The notes: a model not told the origin generated them from the letters alone. Positions 44,595-56,697 are shown, counted from the stretch's first letter. The stretch: DNA of 64,000 nucleotides from Certhia americana (GCA_018697195.1 CM031873.1:1216436-1280435), one strand, 5' to 3'. Program-made: numbers and translations.

Positions 44595-45737
44595 TCTCAA
44601 AGCACACAGCAGCAGAAATGGGGACAGTTTTGGACCATGACACCCGAAATGGAGGAAGGTCAGGTCTTGTGCCTTGTCCTCATGCCCTTGTCCTGCCACA
44701 CTTCTCAAGCTCCAGTTTCCCAGCAGCTGCAGTCAGACCAGTGTCCCTTCTGCTGAGGGAACTGAGAGCTCCATCTCCTCCTCCTCACACCTCTGCCACT
44801 CCTCTCTCCTGACTCTGGAGCTCTCGTGTTCCTCCACCCTCTGGTTTGGCTCATCCACCAGGAGGTGCAAAGATGAAATGGAGGAGTGCAGTCAGGAGCA
44901 GGGCTGAGAGGGATTGCTGTACAGATTGGTGCCACAGATCTGAGTCCCTCAGACTTGAGCAGAGGCTTTAGGGGTTTCCTGTGAGAAAATCCACAGGGGC
45001 ACCCCTATTTAGATGCTCTGGGAATGTGGTGTCCCACTGAGATTGCACCTCAGCATCTTCAAGGCTCCAGGCACTGTGAGGGGTGGGCTGTGGCTCAGGC
45101 CAGCAGGTTTGGGATTTTCCAGGACACACATTTGGCACCATGGTGGCAATTTCCACTCCAAACTCTGCTACCTGCAGTTAAGTTACTTTAGCTCCCTCAG
45201 GGAACAAACCCAACCAAGCCCACTGTCTAACCAGCTGTGCCATTCTGTAGCTGGGGACAGGTAAAATCATTTCTGTAGCAGGTTTGAATCTCCCTGTTTG
45301 CCTCCCCGTGTCTTGCCAGATCAATTATTGTTTGTTACTTCCATTAGATCTTCAGGGGAAAGGCAGAAACACAATCTTTTTCTTCCATTAATCAGAGCAG
45401 TTTACAGAAAACATCAATTTAAAATGTTAAGGCCAATTTGCAACTGGTATTGACAACAATTAAATCGGCCTCCAGAAAGTTGCTTTTTGACACTGTGAGG
45501 AATGAAATCTTTATAAGCACATTCTGCATGTTGAGCCTCTCCTGGTTCCTGATTGCTGATCCTATCACACTCCATGGAAGTGTAAACAGAGGTGAGGAGC
45601 TGGAAGCAGAGCTCCATTAAGAGTGTGCCAGAATCAGTAAACTTCCCTTCCCCTCGTGCTGGACCCCTGCCCAGATATTGCAACTCAATCTATGCTCTGC
45701 TTCCATTTCCATCAGCTTCCTTTAGTTCCCAGCAGGA
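44595..45737. other. Unique intron 2 sequence; candidate conserved element at 45300-45600
   Basis: 45300-45600 is AT-richer and repeat-free, with homeodomain-like words (atcaattattg, ccattaatcag, caacaattaaatcgg). It is a plausible conserved enhancer, unproven without alignment. The rest is unremarkable. Confidence 0.35.
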
Positions 45738-45774
45738 TTTTTCTTTTTCTTTTTTTCTTTTTTTTTTTTTTTTT
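45738..45774. repeat. T-rich tract
   Basis: Runs of T broken by single C, as in a simple pyrimidine repeat. Confidence 0.9.
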
Positions 45775-46989
45775 AACTTGTAACTGCACAAAAATGCGCT
45801 GGAAGAAAAGTTCTCTGCTTTCTCCTTGGCATTGTCACCCTGAGCAGTGAGCTCCAGAGGTGCCCTCACTGGAGAGCAGTGGCCACAGGCTCTGTCAGGC
45901 TCTAAGTGACCCTTGCCATGAGAAACCAGCTCAGCTTCCAGAGGGGTGACAGTGCAGGGGATGCTGGAGGAGTGGCCTGGTTAAATTCTTGGGGGTGTGA
46001 CAGGTGCCTCACCTGGCCTCAGGAGTGGAGTTCTGTCTCACAGGCCTTTCCAGGGGGAAGGGGAATGTTCCCCAGCACAAGGCACAGCTGCAGCCTCTGA
46101 AAACCAAACTGATGAGGTTCTGCTTTAGCATCCATATCCCACAGGGCTCAGCCAGACCCTGCTCAGCTAAGACAAGGCTTTGCCTTCCCCTTTTTTGCAG
46201 TAAATTTCTCTACTTGAGGCAGCTTCTCCACAGCCCATCTCTCCAGGGCATTCCCTCCTTCTGGAACACGCCAAGGATATTTTCTGGAGGATTTCAGAGG
46301 AGGTTTTGTCTGAGCTGACACATAGCAGGAGGGTTTGGCTGGTGCTGAAGGTGATTTTATTGTTGTCTGCAAACAACTTTTATCCTGTTCCCTTCTGGCC
46401 CTTCAGCCACATCAGGAATTGGGTGGTTCTTGCCTCATTTCCCCTTTCCTGCAGCTTTGATAATCTCAGAGTATCTGAGTTGTTAGGGGCACCTGAAAGG
46501 GTTATTTTGTGGGCATCCCTCAGAAGGAATGATGCCCTCCTCCAGAAAAGGACACATCCAACCACTGGTGCTGTTTGATTTAAAATATTTGATTTGAGGA
46601 GCAAGGGAAAGAGAGTACATCTGTCACAATCTCACTTACAATCAGCAGAGTTAATGGAAAGATTCCTTCTGACTCTCGTGGGCTTTGGACAAGGCTCTGT
46701 GCTGCAACATTAGCAAATAATGAAGTTCACATCTCATCAAATCCTCCTCAGGAAAATAATTCTAAAATGTGTGGCTGGCCTTTTGCAGCTCTCTCCCCAA
46801 ATCTGTCCCTGGTTTGTCAGCTGTGCCAACACCTCTATCTCTGCTGTTAAATCACTTCTGTGGATAAGAGCTGCTCTCTAAAAGAACTCCCTGCAGATGT
46901 TCCAGCGCTGCCAGGCCCAAGCACTGCCCCAGGGCTCAGAGAGGCCCCTCCCTAAAGCACTGAGATAAACATTAAATATGCAGGAATGC
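45775..46989. other. Unique intron 2 sequence
   Basis: Nothing recognised. Confidence 0.4.
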
Positions 46990-47237
46990 ATGGAATCAGA
47001 GAATCTCCTGAGCTGCATCCACAGGGGTCATGAGTCCAGCCCCTGGCTCTGCACAGACCCCCCAAACCATCCCACCCTGGGCATCCCTGGGTGCTTTTTC
47101 CAATCCCTCCTGGAACTCTGGCAGGCAGTGCCCATTCCCTGGGAAGCCTGGGCAGTGCCCAGCACCCTCTGGGAGAATAACCTTTTTCTAAATCCATCCC
47201 AAAACCCCCTGGCACAGCTCCAGCTGCTCCCTGTCCC
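46990..47237 (-). mobile_element. CR1 fragment, second subfamily
   Basis: Has atggaatcagagaatctcc, ctggctctgcacagaccccc, accatcccaccctgggcatc, a tccctgggaagcctggg block and agcaccctctgggagaataa, the same order as at 14697. Confidence 0.82.
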
Positions 47238-47475
47238 AGAGATCAGACTGCCCTCTCTGCATCCCACCCATGCTGGCCCTAGCAGAACCAACAGCCCAGT
47301 CAGTGGTGTCCTGTCTCTCTGAGGCTGCTCTCTGTGTGTTTCTCCTCCTTGGTGGCCATCTGAGAGGTACAGGAGTGACCCTGGAGGACTACAGGTGTGG
47401 CACAGCTGGAGGAGCTTTCCTGTCACGCCTGCACTGCTCTGCATCCTCAATGCCCATGCTGGGGCAGCACCAGGA

Positions 47476-47524
47476 GGTGGATGGATGGATGGATGGATGG
47501 ATGGATGGATGGATGGATGGATGG
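47476..47524. repeat. (GGAT)n microsatellite
   Basis: Twelve near-perfect ggat units. Confidence 0.95.
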
Positions 47525-48106
47525 GTGACTCCGCTCAGCTCTCCTGTCAGGATTCTGAGTGGTTTTGTCCATTCGAGAATCCAGGTGGGGATCAGTGTGG
47601 GATCTGAGCAGTGCTGGTGGGAGGGAATGGAGCGCTGGGTTTGGACGAGTTGAGTTGCTGTGGAAGGTTCTGGAAGGCAGCAGGGGGATTGTGTAGCACC
47701 ATGGCTGTCACTCCACCCTGTGAGGTCACCCTGTCCCTCAGGAGGCTGGCAGTGACCCAGGACAATGCCAGCAGCCCTGAGGAGCAGCCCCAGCGCTCCT
47801 GTCCTGGCACACAACACGTGCACTTTGCCCAGGGGAGCTGGCAGGGGCTGGATTTGGATCTGGATCATTCCCAGATCTGAGCTGGCACAAAAGCAAAGGA
47901 GCTCTGTGTGGCTGGGGAGGGCATGGCCACAGTGCCAGTGGCCAGAGGGGATCTGGGGGAGTGAGAACTGTAGAAACCATCAGACCCTCCTCTTTTCAAA
48001 CTGTGCAGTTCAGGCAGAAGGACAAAGTGTCTGGCTCCTTCTCTGGAGGAGAACCTGAAGATCTCAAGACATTTGGTCCTACCATGCTTGGGCTTGAGTT
48101 CAGTGT
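47525..48106. other. Unique intron 2 sequence
   Basis: Nothing recognised. Confidence 0.4.
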
Positions 48107-48170
48107 GAATCATAGAACCTTTGAGGTTGGAAAAGACCTCCCAGGTCACCAATCCAGTCTCCCCTGAGGA
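48107..48170 (-). mobile_element. Old CR1 3'-end fragment
   Basis: gaatcatagaacctttgagg followed by ttggaaaagacctcccagg and aatccagtct is the reversed end of an older CR1. The upstream part cannot be followed. Confidence 0.6.
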
Positions 48171-48844
48171 GCTGCTTTGCTGCCTGTGGTGCTTAGTTGG
48201 ACTCTCTGGCAGTCTGGGCAGTGCTGAACTCTTCCCACAAGTGCAAATTCTGCATCTTGAGCTCCTGCTCTCACCTGTGGGCTGTGGTGCTGCTCTCACA
48301 CATCCTCGAGTGTCCAGGCTCACCCTCCAGGAGCTGACAGGTCCTGGTCACTCCATGGGGATTCGCTGTGCTGGCACAGCCACACTGCCAGCCCTGTGTT
48401 CAGTGGCAGGTGACACATATGAACATCACTCTAACATAATTGTCAGAGTGATCCTTGGTGGAGCTGATGAAATATTTACCTTGGAGCAGCTGTCAGGCCA
48501 TTAATGTTTCACTGGCTGCTGCCAGCCTGCTCCTGAATTGTTTATGAGGTTTAATTGCACTGCCCTCTTCAATCAGGGCTTTGCTGGGGCACTTGCAATT
48601 AGCAGCAACTCTCCTGCCCTGCCCCTGAGGGAACCTCTGACCACAGAGCAGGAGGTGGCACAGCACTGACCCTCCACCAGCCCTCCCAGGTGCCCCCATC
48701 CCACCCCTTCAGCGTGGCCTGGCGTGTCCAGTGCCACCCTGCTGTGTGACAGGCTCAGGGCACTCAGTGACACTGCTGTGGTGCTGTGGCCAAACTCACA
48801 CTTTGGGGACAGCAGCAGTGTGACTCCTGTCATCTTGGCACCAC
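48171..48844. other. Unique intron 2 sequence; candidate conserved element at 48420-48570
   Basis: 48420-48570 is AT-richer and repeat-free (for example gaaatatttaccttgg and ggccattaatgtttcac). No gene is recognised. Confidence 0.35.
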
Positions 48845-49440
48845 TGTGGGGGATTGTTGGAAAGGAAGAAACAAGAAAGTCTTATAAAAATGACTACTTA
48901 TCCAAAGATGCTAAGAATGCAGAAACTAGAACAGACATTGAAATGAAAGCTGTGTTTGTCTGAATGTTTCTAGAACAGCTTTGGCTGACCAAAGGTCTTT
49001 CTCTCTGTTAAGAATGTGATTTACTAACAGACATCCCAAAACCAGAACAGACCCTTCTTCCCTGGCTTGACAAGAAGGGATCCCTGATAAGATTTAGGGA
49101 TTAGAAAGTAGTAAAACATGGTAATGTAGTGATTCCTATAGGATGTATATAAATGTAGAAAATTTGTATTCAATACTAGATTGGTTAATGAGAAAGTAGA
49201 ATGTTCAATATAGAAAGAGGTAAAAGTCATTGTAAAAGGAGAGCTCACTCTCTTGCTCTAACTCTTGTGCTCTTGCTCTTCCTCTCTCTTTTGCTCTCTT
49301 ACTTCTCCTCTCTTCTCTCTCTTGCTCTTTATTCTCCAGCCTGCTCTGAGCTCACTCTGAGCTGGGCTCTTTCACCCACACCCTATGGAATAAACTTCAA
49401 AACTTAACCTCAGAAATCTCTCCTGAGCACTGTCCCAACC
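48845..49440 (+). mobile_element. Solo LTR of an endogenous retrovirus, about 600 bp
   Basis: Begins tgtgggggattgttggaaag and ends tgtcccaacca. It has an AT-rich U3-like part (48880-49230), a long pyrimidine-rich run of cttgctct-type words (49240-49340), and the polyadenylation signal aataaa in ggaataaacttc (49388-49399), followed by a U5-like tail. Only one copy lies in the window and no internal retroviral genes are present. Boundaries are good to perhaps 10 bp. Confidence 0.7.
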
Positions 49441-49828
49441 ATTCTGGCACAGAACTGCTCCCACAGGGGATGCCGGCTCAGTTCAGGGTGGGCAGAGACA
49501 CAGATGGACACAAAGCCCAGATGCTGTGAATCCTCACCAGGACAAGGCCACCTCTGCACTGCAAACAGGGACACAGCCCCTGCAGGGTACCAGCTCTGCA
49601 GATGCTCATGGAAGCAGCTCCTGCTCCTAAGGCACGTTGCTCTCCTTGACCTATTTGCTCATTACCTCCACAAATGTGATTTTGATTAAGGAATTTTCCT
49701 AAGTAATTACTCTGGCATTAGCAATCCAGCCAAACAGAAAATAGTGCAAAAAAAGCAAGGTGGCCTGGTGGCTGCCCTGAAGGCTCTTTGCTGGCTGCCA
49801 GGGAGGGGAGAAAAAACAGCCCTGGAGG
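49441..49828. other. Unique intron 2 sequence
   Basis: Nothing recognised. 49640-49740 is AT-richer. Confidence 0.4.
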
Positions 49829-49926
49829 GCAGCTGGACACAGCTTTGTGCAGTGAGGGCTGGTCTGAGTGCAGCTGGACAAAGTTTTGTCCAGTGAGGGA
49901 TGGTCTGAGTGCAGCTGGACACAGCA
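49829..49926. repeat. Two-copy tandem repeat, about 45-bp unit
   Basis: The cagctggacacagctttgtg...agtgagggctggtctgagtg block is repeated once, with a partial third copy. Confidence 0.8.
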
Positions 49927-50211
49927 GTGCCCTGCCCAGGGGGTCACAGGTCCTGCAGGTCATGTCCCAGCTCTGTGTGGTTTGTGTGAGGTTCTCACAG
50001 AGCTGCAGACTCAGGGGTTAAACCACTCTCGTTTCCAGTGGCTGTGCAAATTCAGCTCGTGTTTGGAGCAGCAGGAGAGCAGCAATTCCAGCCCTCACTC
50101 CCAGGGAACAAACAGGCTGAAGGCAAGGAGCTGCTCAGGGGTGGCAGTGGCACGTTCCAGCCTGGCTGACAAGGGCCAGGCTCAAGCCTGTCACATTCCT
50201 GCCAGGACACC
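49927..50211. other. Unique intron 2 sequence
   Basis: Nothing recognised before the CR1. Confidence 0.4.
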
Positions 50212-50412
50212 CAGTTAGGAGGGAATTGTTCCCTGGCAGGGTGGGCAGGCCCTGGCACAGGGTGCCCAGAGCAGCTGGGGCTGCCCCTGGATCCCTGGCA
50301 GTGCTCAAGGCCAGGCTGGACATTGGGGCTGGAGCAGCCTGGGGCAGTGGGAGGTGTCCCTGCCATGGTAGGGGTGGGATGGGATGGGCTTTAAGGTTCC
50401 TTCCAACCCAAA
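50212..50412 (+). mobile_element. CR1 LINE 3' fragment feeding the tail satellite
   Basis: Starts ggagggaattgttccctgg and carries ggtgcccagagcagctgggg, aggctggacattggggctgg, ccatggtaggggtgggatgg and ttccttccaacccaaacc, running directly into attccatgattctatg tail repeats. Confidence 0.9.
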
Positions 50413-51719
50413 CCATTCCATGATTCTATGACTCTGTGATTTTATGATTCTGTGATTCCATATTTCTCTGATTCCATGCTTCTATCATTCCATGATTCCA
50501 TTTCTCTATGATTCTGTCATTCCATGTTTCTATGACTCTATGATTCCATATTTCTATGGTTCTACACTTCTACAATTCCATAAATCTATGATTCAACGAT
50601 TCCATGATTCTATGATTCCATGTTTCTGTGATTCCAGGATATGATTCCATATTTCTATGATTCTACAATTCCATGATTCTATGACTTTATGATTTCTTGA
50701 TTCTATGGTTCTACAATTCTACAATTCCATAAGTCTATGATTCAATGATTCTGTGAGTCCATATTTCCATGATTCCATGTTTTCATGATTCTATGATTCC
50801 ATATTTCTATGGAATTACATCTATATCCCCATGATTCTATGTATGATTGCATGATTCTGTGATTCTACGATTCTCCAATTCCATGATTTTATGACTCTAC
50901 AATTCCATTATTCTATGAGAATACAATTCCATGTTTCTGTGACACTATGATTCCATGATTCTATGACTTTATGATTTCTTGATTCTATGGTTCTACAATT
51001 CTACAATTCTACAATTCCATAAGTCTATGACTCAATGATTCTGTGATTCTATGACTCTGATTCCATGTTTCTGACGCTATGATTCCATGATTCTGATTCC
51101 ACAATTCCATTTTTCTATGATTTTATGACTCTATGATTCCATGATACAATGATTCCACAATTCCATTATTTCTGACTCCATAATTCCATTATTCTATGAT
51201 TTTATCACTCTATGATTCTATGATTCTATGATTCCACAATTCCATTATTCTATGACTTTATCACTCTATGATTCTATGATTCCACAACTCCATTATTCCA
51301 TGACTTTATGACTCTACAATTCTATGATTCCACAATTCCATTATTCTGACTTTATGACTCTATGACTCTGACTTCTATGACTTTATCACTCTATGATTCT
51401 GTGATTCTACAATTCCATTATTCCATGATTTTATCACTCTATGATTCCATTATTCTGTGATTCCACAACTCAATTATTCCATTACTTTATGACTCTAAGA
51501 TTCCATAATTCCATTATTCTGTGATTCCACAATTCCATGCTTCTATGACTCCACAATTTCATTATTCTGTGATTCCACAATTCCATTATTGTATGACTTT
51601 ATCACTCTATGATTCCATGATTCTGTGATTCCACACCTCCATTATTCCATGACTTTATCACTCTATAATTCTGTAATTCTACAGTTCCATGATTCCATGA
51701 CTCCACAATTCTATGACTC
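50413..51719. repeat. 1.3-kb satellite expanded from a CR1 3' tail
   Basis: About 1.3 kb of degenerate units of 8-9 bp: attctatg, attccatg, actctatg, attccaca, actttatg and similar. CR1 elements normally end in two to four such units. Here there are on the order of 150. Larger blocks also repeat, for example tttatgatttcttgattc at about 50686 and again at about 50969, and the ttccattattctatgac group after 51170. Confidence 0.92.
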
Positions 51720-53809
51720 AGACAAATGCAATTGTCCCACAGTAAAAAACACCTGCAGGAGGGGCCAAGGCTGAGCTCCCTTCCACTCCAGAGAGGCACA
51801 AAAATAATGGTGTCACCTTTAAGATGGAAGCAACTGGCTGAGTTCCTCCTGGGAGAGTAACTCCCTCGTAAACAAAGCCAGCACTCCCTTTCTGCAGGCA
51901 TCTGCCTCAGCCCCCAGCAGCTCTGGGGGAGTGCTGCCAAACACAGAGGGACTCATTCCAAGGCTTTGGCAGGGAAAATATAAATATCCCTCTGGTTAAT
52001 TTTGGGTGCCATCATCCATCAGTGGCTGTCTGGTGCGATTTAGCTCTTTGCCACCTCCTGGCAGGGAAGCATTCCCGGGGTAATGCCACATGATTATTTT
52101 TTGTTCCAGCTGCACGTTCAGGTAAAAGAAAGGGTGGTGGGACCGTGTGGGGGACAGAAGTTACCTGGAGCAGTGACTGCTGGGCTGGCTGGGTGTCACC
52201 AGAGTGACGAACAGTGACAGGAGGGGCTGCAGGGCATGGCCAGCTCCAGCTACCACAGCCTGGGACAGGTGTCCAGGAAAGGGTCATGGAATCATGGAAC
52301 AGAAGTGATTGTCCAGTTTCAGTTCCCCTGCTGAAATCATCACCCAATGTTCTTGTTGGGAATGGGCACTTTTATCTGGCTGCTGAGTTGGGAACAAAGG
52401 CAGGGACAAGGGCATGGAAAACTGCTGCTCAGGACAATGAGGGTAGGAAGCTGCAGGAAAACAACCAGGAGGGTTCCCAGAAGGTCCCCAAAACCCCCTG
52501 CAGGTGTCACAGCAGAATGAGTGGGTCAAATCCCAAAAGATTCCGACCCTCTGAGCGTGAAGTCCCCTCTCAAAATGATTAAGAAAGGATCTGGACACTT
52601 CAACACTTTATAAACTTCAACAGGCACCATCTTCAGGTCCAGGAAATACTGAGAAGAACTCTTCCCTGTCTTCCCTGACATCAGCAGGATTTGCCCTTGA
52701 AATCCTGGCTTTTCTTTCCTGATTGCAGCTCCCTTTTGAGATGGGAGTTTTTGAAGATGTTCTTCCCCAGTCCTTTGCTTCCAGAGGAAAGCAGAAACCA
52801 TGAATGACTCCGTTCAAGGGTGTGAAACAGAACAACTCGCAGCCTTGGACTGTGAATTCCGTACACCCAATTATTTACTCACAATTATAAACAGACCCCT
52901 TCATAAATATTTATAAGGAGGCTCCCAAGGCCCAGCTGAGAAAATCAGTGTTATCACCATGTCCCAGTTCTCAGACTGAAGCACAGGCAGTGACACTGCT
53001 GGAATTGTGCAGTTTTACAGAATTCCTGTAAAGTCTGGCCTAAGAACCCCCAATTCCTGAATCTATCTCATGTTTAGCAGGAAATGATGCAGTTTTATAG
53101 AATTTCTGTAATGTTTGGCTCAAATTCCTGAATCCCCCTCATGATTTGCAGGGAATTATGCAGTTAAAAGGAATTCCTGCAGATCTGGGCAGCTTTAGTC
53201 ATGCACAGCTGCTCCTCCAAAGGCCTTCTGATATCAGGGAATGTTTATCTCCAGCCTTAAATCCCTGCTGGGACAGTCACTCCTCAATATTCTCCCTCCA
53301 CCTGAGAAGAGCAGGTTGTACCTCCCTTCTTCTGATACCCTTGAAGCCTGGGAGGTGTGATCAGCTCTCCCTTTGCCCTTAATCACTTTCCTTAGCCTAT
53401 ATAATTAAATTCCATCAGGTATTGAAGCTAATTTTTGAGGAGCTCCCGAAGAACAAAAGCCAGTTCGGTCGCAGGCGAAGAGAACAAATTAATTAGGAGG
53501 GGAATATTAGGCCCTCTCTAAATGAGATTCCAGCAGAAACAGCACAGCTTGACTGGCTCTGGTGCTCCTCAGCCCCTGAGCAGCTGCTCAGTTCCAGGGG
53601 TACAAAATGTTCGGGGACACAGCTCATGGAGAGCCTGGGGTTTGGAGCAGCCACTCCTGGGATTCATCCCAAAGCAGGACACGGGGAGCTGCTGGTGTTG
53701 AGTCTCATTAAATCCGAGCCTGGGCCAGCAGATTCCTTCAGTGTGCTCTGTGAATGGCTCCCTGGCCTATCTCTGCAAATCTGACCCCAATTAAAGTGGT
53801 GTTGCTGGA
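51720..53809. other. Unique intron 2 sequence; candidate conserved element at 53380-53530
   Basis: No recognised repeat, apart from a short CR1-like atggaatcatggaac at about 52286. The region 53380-53530 is AT-richer and repeat-free (for example tatataattaaattcc and gaacaaattaattagg) and looks like a compact regulatory candidate. Not testable here. Confidence 0.35.
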
Positions 53810-53985
53810 GCAATTCCAGGGATTAAGGGGGCAGGGATCTCTGGGTACCCTGTGCCCACCCTCAGAGGCGACAGTTCCTTCCCAATATCTCATCCCACCC
53901 TGTCCTCCTGCAGCTTAAGGCCATTCCTGTCACAGCCCCTGTGAAAAATCCCTCTGCCGCCTTCCTGGGAGCCCCTTTGGGGGGG
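53810..53985 (-). mobile_element. CR1 internal fragment, old
   Basis: Follows reversed CR1 order (caattccagggattaagg, taccctgtgcccaccctcag, aaggccattcctgtcac, gccttcctgggagcccc) but lacks the 3' terminus. Confidence 0.6.
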
Positions 53986-54084
53986 CTCATGGCAGGAGTG
54001 TCTGGGTGTTGGTGCCCCTGCAGCTCTGCCAAACCCCCCTGCACTCCCTGCTGAGCTCAGGGACTTGGCACACCTGTCTGCTCT

Positions 54085-54303
54085 GGGACACCCTGGGCTG
54101 GGGACATCTCCAGGTGTCCCTCTGACTGTGGGTGTGTCCAGGTGTCCCCAATGGCTGGGGATATGTCCAGGTGTTCCCTTTGGCTGTGGATGTTTCCAGG
54201 TGTCCCCTCTGACTGAGGGTGTGTCCAGGTGTCCTCTCTGGTTGGGTGGAGTGTCCAGGTGTCCCCTCTTGTTGGAAACCTGTCCAGGTGTCCCCTCTGG
54301 CCC
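54085..54303. repeat. Minisatellite, about 30-bp unit
   Basis: Seven or so units of gtgtccaggtgtcccctctg followed by a variable 8-10-bp stretch. The minus frames read repeated Gly/Thr/Pro/His-rich peptides, an artefact. Confidence 0.85.
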
Positions 54304-55140
54304 CACCGTGTCCGTGGAATTTCTGCTGGTGGGAGCCAGCAGCAGTGACAGAACAGGCAGCTGCCACTCCGTGTCCCTGGTTTTGGTCCCTTTGTTCTGT
54401 CAGGGAGGCAAAAGCAGCTCCAGAGGTTTCCTGAACACTCCAGAACCATTCCAGCCCAGTAAATCCCCAGGAACTCTCCATGAGTGCTACCACTCTTTGC
54501 ACAGGATGTGTCCCTTGGAGCCAGGACTTCCCAAAGCCCCATTTATAGGGGGAAGCTCAAATGTGTGAAAACCCAGTTTTTACATTTTACACATTTGCCT
54601 GCTGCTGCCTTGGACTAAAAGTCCTTGGACTCTCGTGCCAGGAAATCCAACAGTGCTGCAGGAAAGGCAGCCAGGATATTCATGAGATAATTAATTCATA
54701 TGGTTTCTCTAAATGTGTCAACCAAAAGGTTTTATGTGCATCTAGGCTGGCATTTTCTCTGGCTGGCAACTTTTTAATTCCTTCCTTACTGATCTGGGAA
54801 TTAAGGCTGAGAGAAGGGAAGCAGATTTATGACCAGGCTTTGTGGACACAGCTCTCCACATCCTCCAGAGCTGCCCTCAGCTGTGGAGCTGAGTGTTTGT
54901 TGTCATTTAATGTTTGAGTGTTCTAATCAAAGCACCAGAAATGGTTAACAGAGCTCAGGGTTCAGAGGAATACAGGAAATCTCATTTGTTCTCCCCTTAA
55001 AATGCATTTTTAAAGTTGATTTTCTCACTTTGGGGCTCTGCAGTTGGGCTCTTTCTGCCTGTGTCTCCTTTGGGGCATTGTCACCAGGGACAGCCTGGTA
55101 TTGGCAGGCGGGTGTCACTGGCTGTCCCCAAGCAGAGCCA
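54304..55140. other. Unique intron 2 sequence
   Basis: Nothing recognised. 54890-55020 is AT-richer. Confidence 0.4.
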
Positions 55141-55555
55141 GCCCAGGGTGGGACACAGAGCCACCCAGGGCAGTGACGGAGCCACCCAGGGCAGTGACAG
55201 AGCCACTCAGGGAGGTGACAGAGCTAACCAGAGCAGTGACAGAGCCACAGAGCCCCTCAGGACAGTGACAGAGCCACCGAGAGCAGTGACAGAGCCACCC
55301 AGGGTGGGTGACAGAGCCACCTGGGGCAGTGACAGAGCCGCAGAGACACCCAGGGCAGTGACAGAGCTAACCAGGGAGGTGACAGAGCCACCCAGGGCAG
55401 CGACAGAGACACTCAAGGCAGTGACAGAGCCACAGAGACACCAAGGGCAGTGGCAGTCCCAGGGCCACCCAAAGGAGTCCCATCACCCAGGGCAGTGACA
55501 GAGACACCCAGGACAGTGACAGAGCCACCCAGGGCTGTCCCAGCACCCAGAGCAG
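55141..55555. repeat. Minisatellite, 21-bp unit
   Basis: About 18 units of gagccacccagggcagtgaca, with variants gagctaaccag and gagacaccc. As 21 is a multiple of three, the array reads as seven-residue repeats and stays open on both strands. This is a length effect and not evidence of a gene. Confidence 0.88.
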
Positions 55556-56248
55556 CCGTGGGTGTTGTGAGGTCACCCCGGGGCCGTGGCTGCTCTGCTG
55601 TTTTCCCACCAGGGCTCTGCCACAGCTCTGCCCCTGCTCCCTGCAGATTTCTGCCTCTGCCTTTCCCCCCTCTCCTTTTCTTTTCCTTCTGCGTTTCTTT
55701 TCTTTCTTTCCCTTTTTTCTTGCCCCTTGCCCTTCCCTGCTGTCCAGTAACAGGGAGGGTTGCCAAGGACCAGCTCCCAGCAGCTCAGCAGAGATTCCTA
55801 GATTCCTGCCCCAGAGCCCTGGAGCTCTGCAGTCCTTCCTCAGGTGGGATGGGCTGAAGTACAACGGAATTCTGGAATTCCAAACCCCCCTGGTCCCCCC
55901 AGAGCTGCCAGATCCCAGTGGGACATTCATGCATGTCACACTCCCTTTGTGGTGCCACAGACCAGGGGATCAGAACAGCCCCAGCCTGGCTTTAGAAGCC
56001 TGCCAGGAGGGCAGAGTGGCCTTGAGCTGGCAGAAAGGAGTTAAAGCTGATTTTTCTGCAGGCTGGGATGGCACTGAGCTGGATAAAGCTGTGTGCACAG
56101 GGCTGTGAGAGCTGCAGCACTCAGAGCTGACTGATATTCTCTGTACGGAGCACCTCAGAGCAGCCTGCAGTGATTGCTGCCTGCTCCAGCACCCAGCAGG
56201 GTGACAGAACAGCCTCAGCCTCCACTGAGGGTGCTAATCAGCAGTGTG
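55556..56248. other. Unique intron 2 sequence
   Basis: Contains a pyrimidine-rich stretch (55660-55735). Nothing else is recognised. Confidence 0.4.
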
Positions 56249-56697
56249 TGATGCCTTAGGTTTTAGCTTTTATATTTCTTAGAGTCTAGGTTGTTTTGGT
56301 GGGCAGTTTTAGGTTTCATATTCAGTGCTACTCAGCTCTCTTCATAGAGCAGGGAGACAAAACAATTCCTTCTCTAGTTTGGGACCAAGGACAAATTTCA
56401 GACCCAAGAACAAAACCAAGGATGAAGGGAAGAGAGAAAACCAAGGAGGATGGAGCTTCCTAACCTGGAGCTGGAATTGCACAATGAACTCCAAAGTGCT
56501 GATGGAGCAGAACTTATCAAAGCGTGAGCCCTGGTGGCCAGGTGTCCATTTTGTGCCCATTTTGGGGTCACCTTGGGTGTGGTCCAGCCTGGCACTTGTG
56601 CTGCCCAGGTGTGCCCAGTGAGTCCTTTTAATAAATCCCTGTTTTCTCCTTTTGCTCTGGCTGCTCTCTGCTCCAGCTCAGCCTCCAGCAGGGATCA
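56249..56697 (+). mobile_element. Solo LTR, copy 3 of the three-copy family
   Basis: 449 bp from tgatgccttagg to agggatca, the reverse of the LTRs at 12030 and 38646. It carries the polyadenylation signal aataaa (in ttttaataaatccctg, about 56627-56642), here in the same sense as SHISA6. Four bases on each side match (tgtg at 56245-56248 and 56698-56701), which could be a target-site duplication. No internal region is present. Confidence 0.87.
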
